DNA of 64,000 bases from Halobacteroides halobius DSM 5150 (GTDB lineage: Bacteria > Bacillota > Halanaerobiia > Halobacteroidales > Halobacteroidaceae): positions 682,001 to 746,000 of the forward strand of contig NC_019978.1 of assembly GCF_000328625.1 (NCBI RefSeq), given 5' to 3'. Positions 8,820 through 17,446 of this stretch are shown here, one piece after another. The notes under the pieces were generated by a model. It did not search any database. It was not told where the DNA came from and worked only from the letters and a program-made list of their open reading frames with translations. Position 1 is the first letter of the stretch; the number at the start of each line of letters is the position of its first letter. The translations under genes were made by a program, and so were the position numbers.

Positions 8820-9674
8820 ATGAGAGATATTAAGATTTTTTTGCGTAAACGAGTAATTATATTAATGATTGTGGCTTTAATTATAATTTTATTAGTAGGA
8901 TTATTTGCTGAATTAGATAAATTCAGACGTTATATTTGGGGTGTAGAGCCAAAAGTTACTTTTTTAGGAGAAGATCTAACGGGGTATTTAAGATCAGAAG
9001 TAAAAAATAAGGTTTACCAATTGTCATCTCATATTATTACCTATCCTATTGCAGCTGGTCTTGATGCTAATACAGGTAAGATAAACTCAGAATTAAAGGG
9101 AAAAATCGTAGATATCACTGCTACAGTCAAGAAAATAACGGAAGCTAAAGAAGGAAGTCAAGTGGCTCCAACAACTTATCAAATAACTCCCTTTTTAACT
9201 ACTCAGGATATAAAAAAGATTAATCATGAAATTAGTACTTATACTACTATAATAAAGGGTAGCCAAAGCCGAAAAGAGAATATAAAGTTAGCTACTGAAT
9301 TGATAAGTAATCAGTTGGTTTTAGCTGGTGAAGTCTTTTCTTTTAACCAGATAGTTGGCCCACGAACTAAGAAGAGAGGATTTAAAGAAGGACCAGAGAT
9401 AATTAATGGTCAGCTGTCTACTGGAGTAGGGGGAGGGATTTGTCAGGTGTCAAGTACTTTATATAATGCAGTTCAATCAGATCAATTTAAGATAATAGAA
9501 CGTCATTCTCATTCTAAAGAGGTTGGTTATGTTCCTAAAGGAGAAGATGCAACTGTAGCTTGGGATTACTTTGATTTTAAATTTAAAAATAAATTAGCAA
9601 CCCCAATTATTATTAAGGGTAAAGTAGAAGCTAATAGATTGAAGATTACTATTTTAGCAAATAAGAAGGAATAA
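8820..9674 (+). CDS. VanW family protein
   Basis: A 284-residue protein with one N-terminal membrane segment (about 12-32) and a C-terminal VanW domain (GEVFSFNQIVGPRTKKRGF, then GVGGGICQVSSTLYNAV). VanW domains occur in cell-surface proteins of Bacillota and in vancomycin clusters, but the biochemical role is unknown. ATG at 8820 is preferred to an upstream GTG at 8811 that overlaps the previous stop. It is close behind the two deacetylase-like genes and likely co-transcribed, which places it in a cell-wall unit. Confidence 0.8.
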   Translation: MRDIKIFLRKRVIILMIVALIIILLVGLFAELDKFRRYIWGVEPKVTFLGEDLTGYLRSEVKNKVYQLSSHIITYPIAAGLDANTGKINSELKGKIVDITATVKKITEAKEGSQVAPTTYQITPFLTTQDIKKINHEISTYTTIIKGSQSRKENIKLATELISNQLVLAGEVFSFNQIVGPRTKKRGFKEGPEIINGQLSTGVGGGICQVSSTLYNAVQSDQFKIIERHSHSKEVGYVPKGEDATVAWDYFDFKFKNKLATPIIIKGKVEANRLKITILANKKE

Positions 9675-9733
9675 TAAAACAAGTCAAGAATAAAAAACAA
9701 TGAGAAATTAATTTTATACTAGGAGGTAAGAAG

Positions 9734-10168
9734 GTGGAAATTGAAATTAAAAAATTAGATCCAGCAGCAGTTATCCCTAGCTATCAACATGGTAGTAATG
9801 AAGATGCAGGAATGGATCTTTGTTCTATTGAAGCGGGAACTATTAAGCCAGGAGAGTATAAATTATTTAAGACAGGGTTAGCTATTGGATTACCAGATGG
9901 TTATATGGGTAAAGTCTGTCCTAGAAGTGGGCTTGCTTTAGATCATGGAGTAACTGTACTTAATGCTGAAGGAACTATCGATCCTGCTTATCGAGGTGAG
10001 ATAGGGATTGTATTAATTAATCAAGGGGCTAAACCATATCAAATAGAAACAGGGGATAGGATAGCTCAGTTAATTATAGAAGAGTATAAAAAAGTAACTT
10101 GGAAGATAGTCCAACAGCTAGATACTACTACACGAGGTAGTGGTGGATTTGGGCATACAGGAAAATAA
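9734..10168 (+). CDS. dut: dUTP diphosphatase
   Basis: Hydrolyses dUTP to dUMP, limiting uracil in DNA and feeding thymidylate synthesis; a homotrimer. It is 144 residues with the five dUTPase motifs: [37 protein letters not shown] and the C-terminal glycine-rich [14 protein letters not shown] at 9734 follows AGGAGGT with a six-base gap. A perfect palindromic terminator follows directly. Confidence 0.95.
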   Translation: MEIEIKKLDPAAVIPSYQHGSNEDAGMDLCSIEAGTIKPGEYKLFKTGLAIGLPDGYMGKVCPRSGLALDHGVTVLNAEGTIDPAYRGEIGIVLINQGAKPYQIETGDRIAQLIIEEYKKVTWKIVQQLDTTTRGSGGFGHTGK

Positions 10169-10173
10169 TAACC

Positions 10174-10206
10174 AAGTCTACTGCTTAAGCAGTAGACTTT
10201 TAATCT
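10174..10206 (+). terminator. Terminator after dut
   Basis: A perfect 26-base palindrome (arms AAGTCTACTGCTT and AAGCAGTAGACTT, 10174-10199) followed by TTTAATCT. Confidence 0.85.
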
Positions 10207-10226
10207 ATAAGGAGGGTAAGTGCATA

Positions 10227-12101
10227 ATGTTAAGTAAATTAAATTTAAAACAAAAATTAATGATAAGTATGATTGCTTTAGCAGTAATTCCAGTTTTAAT
10301 TTCTGGAATTATTAGTTATACTCGTAACAGAAATTTAATTAAAGAACAAGTAATTAAAGAAAATGAGTTGCTAGCTAATCAATTAGCTAAACGAGTTCAA
10401 GAAAAGATGTCTGTTTTAACTAAGACTGTTAATGTAATAGCTGATTTAGAGGGCATTGAAAGTATGAAGAATAAAAAGCACCAACAAATATTTAATAAGT
10501 TTAAACAAAAGTATCCTATATTTCAGTATTTATATGTTACTAATGAGGAAGGGCAATTAATTACTTTTAGTGCAGATACTGACCAATTAGGCAATGATTT
10601 TAGTCATCGTTCGTGGTTTAAAGGAGCAATGAGAGGCTATTCTTATATTTCTAATGCTCATATTTCTACTACAACTAAGTCTCTTTGTCTTACTATATCT
10701 ACCCCGATAAAAAATAACAATGGTCAGATAACAGGAGTTTTAGGAGCAGATATTAGTTTGATGGCTTTACAATCAATGGTTACGGGAGTCAAATTGGGAC
10801 AAGCAGGCCAGGTTTATCTAACTGATAGTCAGGGAGTAGTCATTGTTCACCCTAATTATAAAGATATGGTTTTAAAACAGGTAAAGAAAGAAGAGTTAAA
10901 ACCTGTTCAGAAGGCTTTAGCTGGTAAAGTAGGAACGATAACATATGTAACTAACAAGGGTACCGAAATGTTAGCTACCTATGAACCTTTACAACGGTTA
11001 AATTGGGCCTTAGTAGCTCAACAACCAACAGGGGTAGCATTTAAAGTATTAAAAGAAAATTTATTTAGTAAGTTATTAACAATTTTAGTTGCTACTTTAT
11101 TGGCAGTAGGAATCTCAACTTGGTTGGCCCATAATTTTAGTCAGCCTATTTTAAAATTAGTAGGAGCAATGCGACAAAAGGCACGAGGAGATTTAACTGT
11201 TGATTTAAATTTGGATAGAGATGATGAATTAGGAATGTTAGCTAATACTTTTAGTCAAGGAACTGAACAACACCGGAAATTGGTATCTGATTTATTAGAT
11301 ACAATAGATAATCTATCAGCTTATAGTGAAGAATTATCAGCTTCAGCTGAAGAGGGAAATGCAATTATAGAAGCTAATGATCAAAACTTATCGGAAGTAT
11401 CGGCTGGAGTAGAGCAGATTTCGGCTAGTAGTCAAGAAGTAAGTGGTTTGGCTCAGGAAGCTAATTCTCAAACTAAGATTGGTAGTCAAAATATCCAAGA
11501 GACTGTCTCTAGCATGGAAGAGATTAATCAAGCTGTAGAAGAAACAGTTAAGGTGCTTAATAGCTTAGATAATAAATCACAACAAATTAGCAAAATTGTA
11601 GAGTTAATCCAAAATATAGCTGAACAAACTAATTTATTGGCTTTAAATGCGGCTATTGAAGCAGCTAGGGCAGATTCTACCAGTAAGAATGCAGGTCAAG
11701 GTTTTGCAGTAGTAGCTGATGAAATCAGAGAATTAGCTGAAGAGACAGCTCAAGCAACTAATCAGATAGAAGATTTGATTAAGGAGACTCAAGATAAATC
11801 AAGTGCTGGCTTGGAGTCTATAAATCAGGTAGAGGCTAAGGTTAAAGAAGGAAAAGAAGTTGCTCAAGAAACAGGAGCAGTATTTGATGAGATTGAAGCT
11901 GCTATTGAGAACACATCAAGTCAAATGGAAGAGATAGCAGTTGTAGCCCAAGAATTAGCTCAAAATAGTGAGCAGGCTAAGAGTGCTTCTCAAGAGATTA
12001 ATAGTATGTCTGATGAGATAACTAATTCTTCTCAAGAGTTGGCCCAAATGGCAGAAAAGTTACAAGGGTTAGTAGCTAAATTTAAAGTAGAACAAAGTTA
12101 G
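10227..12101 (+). CDS. Methyl-accepting chemotaxis protein with Cache sensor
   Basis: Transmembrane chemoreceptor of 624 residues. TM1 about 13-33, an extracellular Cache-type sensor ([20 protein letters not shown] and GVLGADISL), TM2 about 280-300, a HAMP segment ([14 protein letters not shown]) and a cytoplasmic signalling domain with the tip [19 protein letters not shown] followed by [16 protein letters not shown]. Between EAARA and GFAVVA there are nine residues (DSTSKNAGQ), about four more than in most receptors. ATG at 10227 follows AAGGAGGGTAAGT. No other chemotaxis genes are in the window; ligand unknown. Confidence 0.92.
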   Translation: MLSKLNLKQKLMISMIALAVIPVLISGIISYTRNRNLIKEQVIKENELLANQLAKRVQEKMSVLTKTVNVIADLEGIESMKNKKHQQIFNKFKQKYPIFQYLYVTNEEGQLITFSADTDQLGNDFSHRSWFKGAMRGYSYISNAHISTTTKSLCLTISTPIKNNNGQITGVLGADISLMALQSMVTGVKLGQAGQVYLTDSQGVVIVHPNYKDMVLKQVKKEELKPVQKALAGKVGTITYVTNKGTEMLATYEPLQRLNWALVAQQPTGVAFKVLKENLFSKLLTILVATLLAVGISTWLAHNFSQPILKLVGAMRQKARGDLTVDLNLDRDDELGMLANTFSQGTEQHRKLVSDLLDTIDNLSAYSEELSASAEEGNAIIEANDQNLSEVSAGVEQISASSQEVSGLAQEANSQTKIGSQNIQETVSSMEEINQAVEETVKVLNSLDNKSQQISKIVELIQNIAEQTNLLALNAAIEAARADSTSKNAGQGFAVVADEIRELAEETAQATNQIEDLIKETQDKSSAGLESINQVEAKVKEGKEVAQETGAVFDEIEAAIENTSSQMEEIAVVAQELAQNSEQAKSASQEINSMSDEITNSSQELAQMAEKLQGLVAKFKVEQS

Positions 12102-12193
12102 AGGTTTTTTATAGATATTTTGATATTTTATATTAATTCACCATAAGTATAATTAGGTATTAATCTAGTACCGTCAAAATAGGGAGTGGTTAA

Positions 12194-12454
12194 ATGAGAT
12201 TAAGTGAACTAGAGGGAAAAGAAATTGTAAATTTGCATAATGGAGGAAGATTAGGTTTAATTGATGAGACGGAAATGGTTTTTAACCCTAATACTGGTAG
12301 CTTAGAATCTATTTTGATACCTAATCAGCAGGGGATGTTTGGATTTGGTGGGAGAAATGAAGAATTAATAATTCCGTGGGAATCAGTAGTTAAGATTGGT
12401 GATGAAATAGTTATTGTAAATTTATCCATTGATGCGGAAGATCAATTGTTTTAA
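12194..12454 (+). CDS. YlmC/YmxH family PRC-barrel sporulation protein
   Basis: An 86-residue PRC-barrel protein with RLSELEGKEIVNLHNGGRLG at the N-terminus and IIPWESVVKIGDEIVIV near the C-terminus, the hallmarks of the YlmC/YmxH family. In Bacillus ymxH lies just before spoVFA, as here. Its molecular role is not established. ATG at 12194 follows AGGGAGTGGTTAA. The lysine-riboswitch leader begins right after it. Confidence 0.85.
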   Translation: MRLSELEGKEIVNLHNGGRLGLIDETEMVFNPNTGSLESILIPNQQGMFGFGGRNEELIIPWESVVKIGDEIVIVNLSIDAEDQLF

Positions 12455-12458
12455 ACCC

Positions 12459-12487
12459 TTGACAAATTGAATTAAATATTAGAAAAT
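12459..12487 (+). promoter_or_regulatory. Putative promoter of the lysine-riboswitch/dapB transcript
   Basis: A consensus -35 TTGACA at 12459-12464. At the 17-bp position the -10 is only GAAAAT (12482-12487), while perfect TATAAT hexamers lie at 12487-12492 and 12499-12504, at long spacing. The -35 is convincing, the exact -10 is not. Confidence 0.5.
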
Positions 12488-12510
12488 ATAATAGACAGTA
12501 TAATAAAGAG

Positions 12511-12689
12511 TAAAGATAAGATTGAGGAGCAATAATTATCAGTAGTTATAGAGGGTTAGCCAGCTATAATCTATAATGAAAGGAATTATTGCCGAAGTCT
12601 ATCCTAGTGGCTGCTAGGTTAGATTGGGGCTGTATTTAATAAATACAGAACTGTCACTAATTTTTAGTGAAGGGCTATCTTATCGTTTC
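12511..12689 (+). ncRNA. Lysine riboswitch (L box)
   Basis: Conserved L-box blocks occur in order: GAGGAGC (12524-12530), TGAAAGG, TTGCCGAAG (about 12590-12597), GGCTG, CTGTCACT (12651-12658) and GAAGGGCTATCTT. P1 closes by GATAAGAT (12515-12522) with ATCTTATC (12677-12684). An antiterminator, ATCGTTTC with GAAGCGAT (12682-12703), overlaps both the P1 3' strand and the terminator 5' arm, so the forms exclude each other. Lysine binding should favour termination before dapB. Family knowledge: such elements control lysine synthesis and transport in Bacillota. Confidence 0.93.
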
Positions 12690-12698
12690 GATTATGAA

Positions 12699-12729
12699 GC
12701 GATTGGTAGCTACCAATCGCTTTTGTTAT
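12699..12729 (+). terminator. Riboswitch-controlled terminator before dapB
   Basis: An 11-bp perfect stem, GCGATTGGTAG with CTACCAATCGC (12699-12720), is followed by TTTTGTTAT. Its 5' arm is also part of the antiterminator, as expected for a transcriptional OFF switch. Confidence 0.9.
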
Positions 12730-12775
12730 AGTTAATAGAAAATATACTAATTATTTAAAGTAAGGGAGTGATAAA

Positions 12776-13570
12776 GTGAAAACTAGTATTGTAGTTTCCG
12801 GGGCCAATGGCAGAATGGGCCAAGCAGTAGTAGAAATGATTTCTGAAGTAGATGATTTTAAATTGGTAGGAGCAGTTGATGTAACAGAAGTAGGTAAAGA
12901 TATTCATCAACTATTAGGGTTAGATGAAGATCCTGTTAAGATAACAGAAAACTTAGCTGAAACCTTAGAAGAGGTTAAACCTGATGTAGTTGTAGAGTTT
13001 ACTAATCCTCAAGTAGTGATGGAGCATATTCAGACTACTCTAGAATATAATATAGATATTGTGATTGGTACAACAGGAATTACAGAAGCTGATTTAACTA
13101 AGATTGAAGAGTGGAACCAAGATAAAAGTAAGATTGTGATTGCTCCTAATTTTGCTATTGGAGCAATTTTAATGATGAATTTTGCTCAGAAAGCTGCTAA
13201 GTTTATGGATGATGTAGAGATTATTGAACTACATCATGATAATAAAATAGATGCTCCTTCAGGGACAGCTATCAAAACAGCAGAGTTAATTGGTAAGAAT
13301 CTAGATAAACCTGATAAAGAAGTAGAAGAGATAGAAAAATTAGAAGGAGCTCGTGGTGGTCTACAAGATAAAATTAATATTCATAGTGTACGTTTACCAG
13401 GTTTAGTAGCCCATCAAGAAGTAATTTTTGGTGGAGAGGGTCAGACTTTGAGTTTAAAACATGATTCTATTAATCGTAAGTCATTTATGCCAGGAGTTGA
13501 ATTAGCTATTAAAAAGTTAGTTGATATCGATGGAGTAGTTTATGGTTTAGAGAACTTAATTGATCTTTAA
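12776..13570 (+). CDS. dapB: 4-hydroxy-tetrahydrodipicolinate reductase
   Basis: Reduces 4-hydroxy-tetrahydrodipicolinate to tetrahydrodipicolinate with NAD(P)H in the diaminopimelate/lysine pathway. It is 264 residues with the nucleotide loop SGANGRMGQAVVEM, the GTTG motif and the active-site ELHHDNKIDAPSGTA. The GTG start at 12776 follows AGGGAGTGATAAA. Expression is under the lysine riboswitch. No terminator separates it from spoVFA, so read-through into the dipicolinate operon is possible. Confidence 0.96.
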   Translation: MKTSIVVSGANGRMGQAVVEMISEVDDFKLVGAVDVTEVGKDIHQLLGLDEDPVKITENLAETLEEVKPDVVVEFTNPQVVMEHIQTTLEYNIDIVIGTTGITEADLTKIEEWNQDKSKIVIAPNFAIGAILMMNFAQKAAKFMDDVEIIELHHDNKIDAPSGTAIKTAELIGKNLDKPDKEVEEIEKLEGARGGLQDKINIHSVRLPGLVAHQEVIFGGEGQTLSLKHDSINRKSFMPGVELAIKKLVDIDGVVYGLENLIDL

Positions 13571-13591
13571 AATTATTTAAATTAAACAAGC

Positions 13592-13619
13592 ACTTCCTAG
13601 AGTAAGGTTACATATAATA
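13592..13619 (+). promoter_or_regulatory. Putative sigma-K-type promoter before spoVFA
   Basis: CATATAATA at 13611-13619 fits the mother-cell -10 pattern CATANNNTA, and AC at 13592-13593 lies 17 bp upstream as in sigma-K promoters. In Bacillus subtilis spoVF is a sigma-K operon, which supports the call. The match is short and therefore tentative. Confidence 0.5.
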
Positions 13620-13643
13620 ATTTTGAGGAAAGGGGGATAGTCA

Positions 13644-14522
13644 TTGAGTTATAAATTACAAGATAAAAGTATAGCTTTACTAGGTGGAGATGATAGGGAA
13701 GTTAAATTGTTATCTATGTTAAAAGAAACAGGAGCTAAGTTACAAGTATTAGGAGAGGTTACTAAAATAGAAGGTATTAAAGTAGTTAACTCATTAACCG
13801 AGATTGATAATAAAGTAGATGCTGTAATAGCCCCTATGACTGGTATTAATCAAGACTATCAAATTAAAAAGACTTTTGTAGACAAAGATATAACCTTAAC
13901 AGAAGAATTCTTTGCAAAATTACAGCCCGCTACTAAATTCTTTATTGGGTTTGCTAAGCCTCAACTTAAGAAGTGGTGTACTAAGTATGATTTAGAATTG
14001 ATTGAATTAGCTGCTTTAGATGAAGTAGCTATATTAAATGCAGTTCCTACTGCTGAAGGAGCTATTGAACTTGCTATTAGAGAAGCTTCAATTAACTTAC
14101 ACAATAACAATTCATTCGTATTAGGTTTAGGGCGGGTTGGTTTGACTGTAGCTAGAATGTTAAAAGGATTAGGCAGTAATACTTTTGGAGTAGCTAGAAA
14201 AAATAAAGATTTGGCCCGTGCTTTAGAAATGGGGCTTACGCCAGTTAATTTTAAAAATTTAAGTAGTGAGATAAATAAAGCTGATTTTATCTTTAATACA
14301 GTACCTGTAAAGGTTCTGGATAGAAAGCTTTTAGAGCAAGTTAATCCTAATACTTTAATTATTGATTTAGCTTCGGCTCCTGGAGGTACAGACTTTGAAA
14401 CTGCCCAACAACTAGGTATTCAAGCTGAGTTAGCTTTAGGATTACCTGGTAAAGTAGCTCCTACCAGTGCTGGAGAGATTCTAGGTAATGTTATCCCTCG
14501 TTTTATTCTAGAAGAATCATAA
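13644..14522 (+). CDS. spoVFA: Dipicolinate synthase subunit A
   Basis: With SpoVFB it oxidises dihydrodipicolinate to dipicolinic acid in the sporulating mother cell; the product is stored with calcium in the spore core. It is 292 residues, with an N-terminal segment ALLGGDDREVKLLSML and a central Rossmann motif VLGLGRVGLTVARML. TTG at 13644 follows GAAAGGGGGATAGT. The neighbours spoVFB, asd, lysC and dapA follow in the same order as in Bacillus. Confidence 0.95.
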   Translation: MSYKLQDKSIALLGGDDREVKLLSMLKETGAKLQVLGEVTKIEGIKVVNSLTEIDNKVDAVIAPMTGINQDYQIKKTFVDKDITLTEEFFAKLQPATKFFIGFAKPQLKKWCTKYDLELIELAALDEVAILNAVPTAEGAIELAIREASINLHNNNSFVLGLGRVGLTVARMLKGLGSNTFGVARKNKDLARALEMGLTPVNFKNLSSEINKADFIFNTVPVKVLDRKLLEQVNPNTLIIDLASAPGGTDFETAQQLGIQAELALGLPGKVAPTSAGEILGNVIPRFILEES

Positions 14523-14551
14523 AATGTAGTCTTTTAGGGAGGTGCTTGTTT

Positions 14552-15145
14552 GTGGATTTAGCTGGCAAAAAAGTAGGTTTTGCTTTAACTGGTTCCCATT
14601 GTACATTAGCTAAGGTTATTCCTACTATGGAGAAATTAGTAGGAGCAGGAGCAGATGTTTATCCTATCATATCTAAGTCAGTACAAGAAAATGATACTAG
14701 ATTTGGGACAGCTAAAGAGTGGCGTAAGGAAGTAGTAGAAATAACAGGTAATCAACCAATAACAACTATTCCAGAAGCAGAGCCAATTGGTCCGCAAAAA
14801 TTATTTGATATACTAGTGGTAGCTCCATGTACAGGAAATACTCTAGCTAAAATTGCTAATGGAATCACAGATACACCTGTAACGATGGCAGTTAAAGCTC
14901 AATTAAGAAATAGTAGGCCAGTAGTATTGGCAGTAGCTACTAATGATGCATTGGGCAATAATGGGAAAAATATCGGCATGATACTTAATACACCACATAT
15001 TTATTTTGTCCCTTTAGGGCAGGATAATCCTATAGGAAAACCCAATTCTTTAGTAGCTAGAATGGATTTGATTGTTGATACTGCTAGGTATGCACTAGAA
15101 GGTAAACAATTACAACCTGTTATTATTGAATACAAAGGAGTTTAA
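14552..15145 (+). CDS. spoVFB: Dipicolinate synthase subunit B (flavoprotein)
   Basis: Flavoprotein-fold subunit of dipicolinate synthase, 197 residues, with GKKVGFALTGSHCTLAK at the N-terminus and VVAPCTGNTLAKIANGITDTPVTMA. GTG at 14552 is preferred to TTG at 14546 because it lies nine bases after GGGAGG, against three for the other, and matches where family members begin. It follows spoVFA by 29 bases and probably forms the active enzyme with it. Confidence 0.95.
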   Translation: MDLAGKKVGFALTGSHCTLAKVIPTMEKLVGAGADVYPIISKSVQENDTRFGTAKEWRKEVVEITGNQPITTIPEAEPIGPQKLFDILVVAPCTGNTLAKIANGITDTPVTMAVKAQLRNSRPVVLAVATNDALGNNGKNIGMILNTPHIYFVPLGQDNPIGKPNSLVARMDLIVDTARYALEGKQLQPVIIEYKGV

Positions 15146-15192
15146 AAATCAATTTATAATTTTAACTCAAACTAATTTAGGAGGTATTGAGT

Positions 15193-16200
15193 ATGGAGAA
15201 GTATAATGTAGCGGTAGTAGGTGCAACTGGAGCTGTAGGTCGTGAAATGGTTAGTATTTTAGAGGAAAGGGATTTTCCATTTGCTAATTTAAGGTTATTA
15301 GCAACAGAGCGTTCTGCTGGAACAGTGATGACTTGTAAAGGTGAGGAGTATGTAGTAGAAGTGACGACCCCAGATTCTTTTGAGGATATTGATATTGCTT
15401 TATTTAGTGCTGGTTCTGGTGCTAGTAAAAAATTAGCTCCTGAAGCTGTTAAAAGAGGAGCGGTAGTAGTTGATAATAGTAGTGCTTACCGAATGGATGA
15501 TGAAGTGCCATTGGTAGTACCTGAAGTTAATCCTGAAGATATTTTTGAGCATACAGGGATTATTGCAAATCCTAATTGTTCTACAATTCAGATGGTGGCG
15601 GCTTTAAAGCCTATTTATGATCAAGTAGGAATCAAACGGTTAGTCATTTCTACTTATCAGGCGGTATCAGGAACTGGTAAGGATGCTATGGATGAATTAG
15701 AACAACAAAGCAAGGCGGTACTAAATGGTGAAGAAGCCAATCCAGAGATTTATCCTCACCAAATAGCTTTTAATGTATTACCGCATATTGATATTTTCTT
15801 TGATGATGGCTATACTAAAGAGGAAATGAAGATGGTTAATGAAACTCAAAAAATTATGAATGATAATAATATTAAGGTTACTGCTACAGCGGCTAGAGTT
15901 CCAATCTTTAATGGGCATGCTGAATCAATAAATATAGAAACTAATGATAGAGTAACTGTTAAAGAAGCTAAAGAGTTATTAGCAAATACTCCAGGCGTTA
16001 GAGTTGAAGATGATCCAGATAAATTAAAATATCCTCTACAAAATCAAGTTACTGAAATTGATGATGTTTTAGTAGGGAGGATTCGTGAAGACCACAGTAT
16101 CGATAATGGTTTAAATTTATGGGTTGTAGCTAATAACTTAAGGAAAGGTGCTGCTTTAAATACGATTCAAATTGCGGAGAAGATGATTGAAGAAAAGTGA
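15193..16200 (+). CDS. asd: Aspartate-semialdehyde dehydrogenase
   Basis: NADPH-dependent reduction of aspartyl phosphate to aspartate semialdehyde, the branch to lysine, threonine and methionine. It is 335 residues with GATGAVGREMVSIL, the active-site Cys in NPNCSTIQM, and the late His region. ATG at 15193 fits AGGAGGT seven bases before, better than the in-frame TTG at 15187. It lies in the spoVFAB-asd-lysC-dapA run; its stop is 13 bp before the apparent start of aspartate kinase. Confidence 0.96.
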   Translation: MEKYNVAVVGATGAVGREMVSILEERDFPFANLRLLATERSAGTVMTCKGEEYVVEVTTPDSFEDIDIALFSAGSGASKKLAPEAVKRGAVVVDNSSAYRMDDEVPLVVPEVNPEDIFEHTGIIANPNCSTIQMVAALKPIYDQVGIKRLVISTYQAVSGTGKDAMDELEQQSKAVLNGEEANPEIYPHQIAFNVLPHIDIFFDDGYTKEEMKMVNETQKIMNDNNIKVTATAARVPIFNGHAESINIETNDRVTVKEAKELLANTPGVRVEDDPDKLKYPLQNQVTEIDDVLVGRIREDHSIDNGLNLWVVANNLRKGAALNTIQIAEKMIEEK

Positions 16201-16212
16201 GGTGATTAAGGT

Positions 16213-17430
16213 CTTGGGATAGTCATACAGAAATTTGGAGGGACTTCTGTAGCAACTTCTGAGAGGCGAGAACAGGTAATTGATAAAGTTTTAGAGTCTC
16301 TTAATCAAGGTTATAAACCTGTTCTTGTCGTTTCTGCTATTGGTAGAGACGGGGATCCTTATGCTACAGATACCTTAATTGATTTTGCTGAAAATGTACA
16401 CGAAAGAATAGATTCTAGAGCACAAGATTTATTAATGTCTTGTGGAGAAGTTATTTCAACAACAGTGATTACTCAAGCTTTAAAGGCTAGAGGATATGAA
16501 GCTGAGCCATTAACAGGAGCTCAAGCTGGAATTATTACTAATGAGGAATTTGGAGATGCTAAGATTAAAGAGGTCAATACTCATCGGATACAAGAAATAT
16601 TGGATGAAAATAAGATACCAGTAGTAGCTGGGTTTCAAGGTGTATCAAAGAATAGAGAGATAACAACTTTAGGTAGAGGGGGTTCTGATACTACAGCTTG
16701 TGCCCTAGGAGCTGCTTTACATGCTGAAATGGTAGAGATCTATACTGATGTTGAGGGAATAATGACAGCTGATCCTCGAATTGTACCTAATGCTAAGACA
16801 CTAAAACATATTAGTTATGATGAAGTTTGTGAGCTTGCTTATCAAGGAGCGAGAGTAATCCATCCTCGAGCTGCAGAAATAGCTAAACGAGAAAGAGTTC
16901 CAGTTATTATTCGTTCTACTTTTAGTGATGCAGAAGGAACTGTGATTTCTAATGCTTTTGAGCAAGAAGAAATAGAGATTAAAGGAGATAAGCCGGTGAC
17001 TGGAATTACAAGCAGGAACAATTTGGTATTGATTAAGATTTATCCAAAGGCACAACAAAAAGATGCTACTGCTTTAGGTTGTTTTAAAGTTTTAGCTGAT
17101 GCTGAAGTAAGTGTTGATTTTATTAATGTTAGGCCAGATTTGATTAGTTTTATGATTAATGATAGTTTACAGAACAAAGCTGCCGAGTTATTAGATGAAG
17201 AAAATTATAATTATGAAATATTTAATAATTATATTAAAGTTTCTATAGTAGGCGCAGGGATGACAGGAATACCAGGTGTAATGGCTCAGGTTGTTAAAGC
17301 CTTAGCAGATAATGAGGTTTCTATCTACCAAACTACAGATTCTCATACTACTATTTCCTGTTTAATTGAAGCTGAGGATGAAGAAATAAGTTTATGTGCC
17401 CTACATGATTATTTTAAGTTAGGGGACTAA
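16213..17430 (+). CDS. lysC: Aspartate kinase (DapG/LysC type); start codon abnormal
   Basis: Phosphorylates L-aspartate, the first step of the aspartate-family pathway. The 405-residue reading has QKFGGTSVATSERREQV at the N-terminus, GRGGSDTTACALGAALHA, TDVEGIMTADPRIVP and two C-terminal ACT regions (VLIKIYPK and VSIVGAGMTGIPGV). The conserved N-terminus is coded without any ATG, GTG or TTG in frame: the frame reads CTT GGG ATA GTC ATA CAG AAA from 16213, after an in-frame TAA at 16207. TTG at 16214 is one base out of frame. Either a CTT or ATA start is used or one G is missing. GAGGTGAT lies just upstream. Confidence 0.88.
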   Translation, partial: LGIVIQKFGGTSVATSERREQVIDKVLESLNQGYKPVLVVSAIGRDGDPYATDTLIDFAENVHERIDSRAQDLLMSCGEVISTTVITQALKARGYEAEPLTGAQAGIITNEEFGDAKIKEVNTHRIQEILDENKIPVVAGFQGVSKNREITTLGRGGSDTTACALGAALHAEMVEIYTDVEGIMTADPRIVPNAKTLKHISYDEVCELAYQGARVIHPRAAEIAKRERVPVIIRSTFSDAEGTVISNAFEQEEIEIKGDKPVTGITSRNNLVLIKIYPKAQQKDATALGCFKVLADAEVSVDFINVRPDLISFMINDSLQNKAAELLDEENYNYEIFNNYIKVSIVGAGMTGIPGVMAQVVKALADNEVSIYQTTDSHTTISCLIEAEDEEISLCALHDYFKLGD

Positions 17431-17446
17431 TGGAGGTGTCTTGTTA

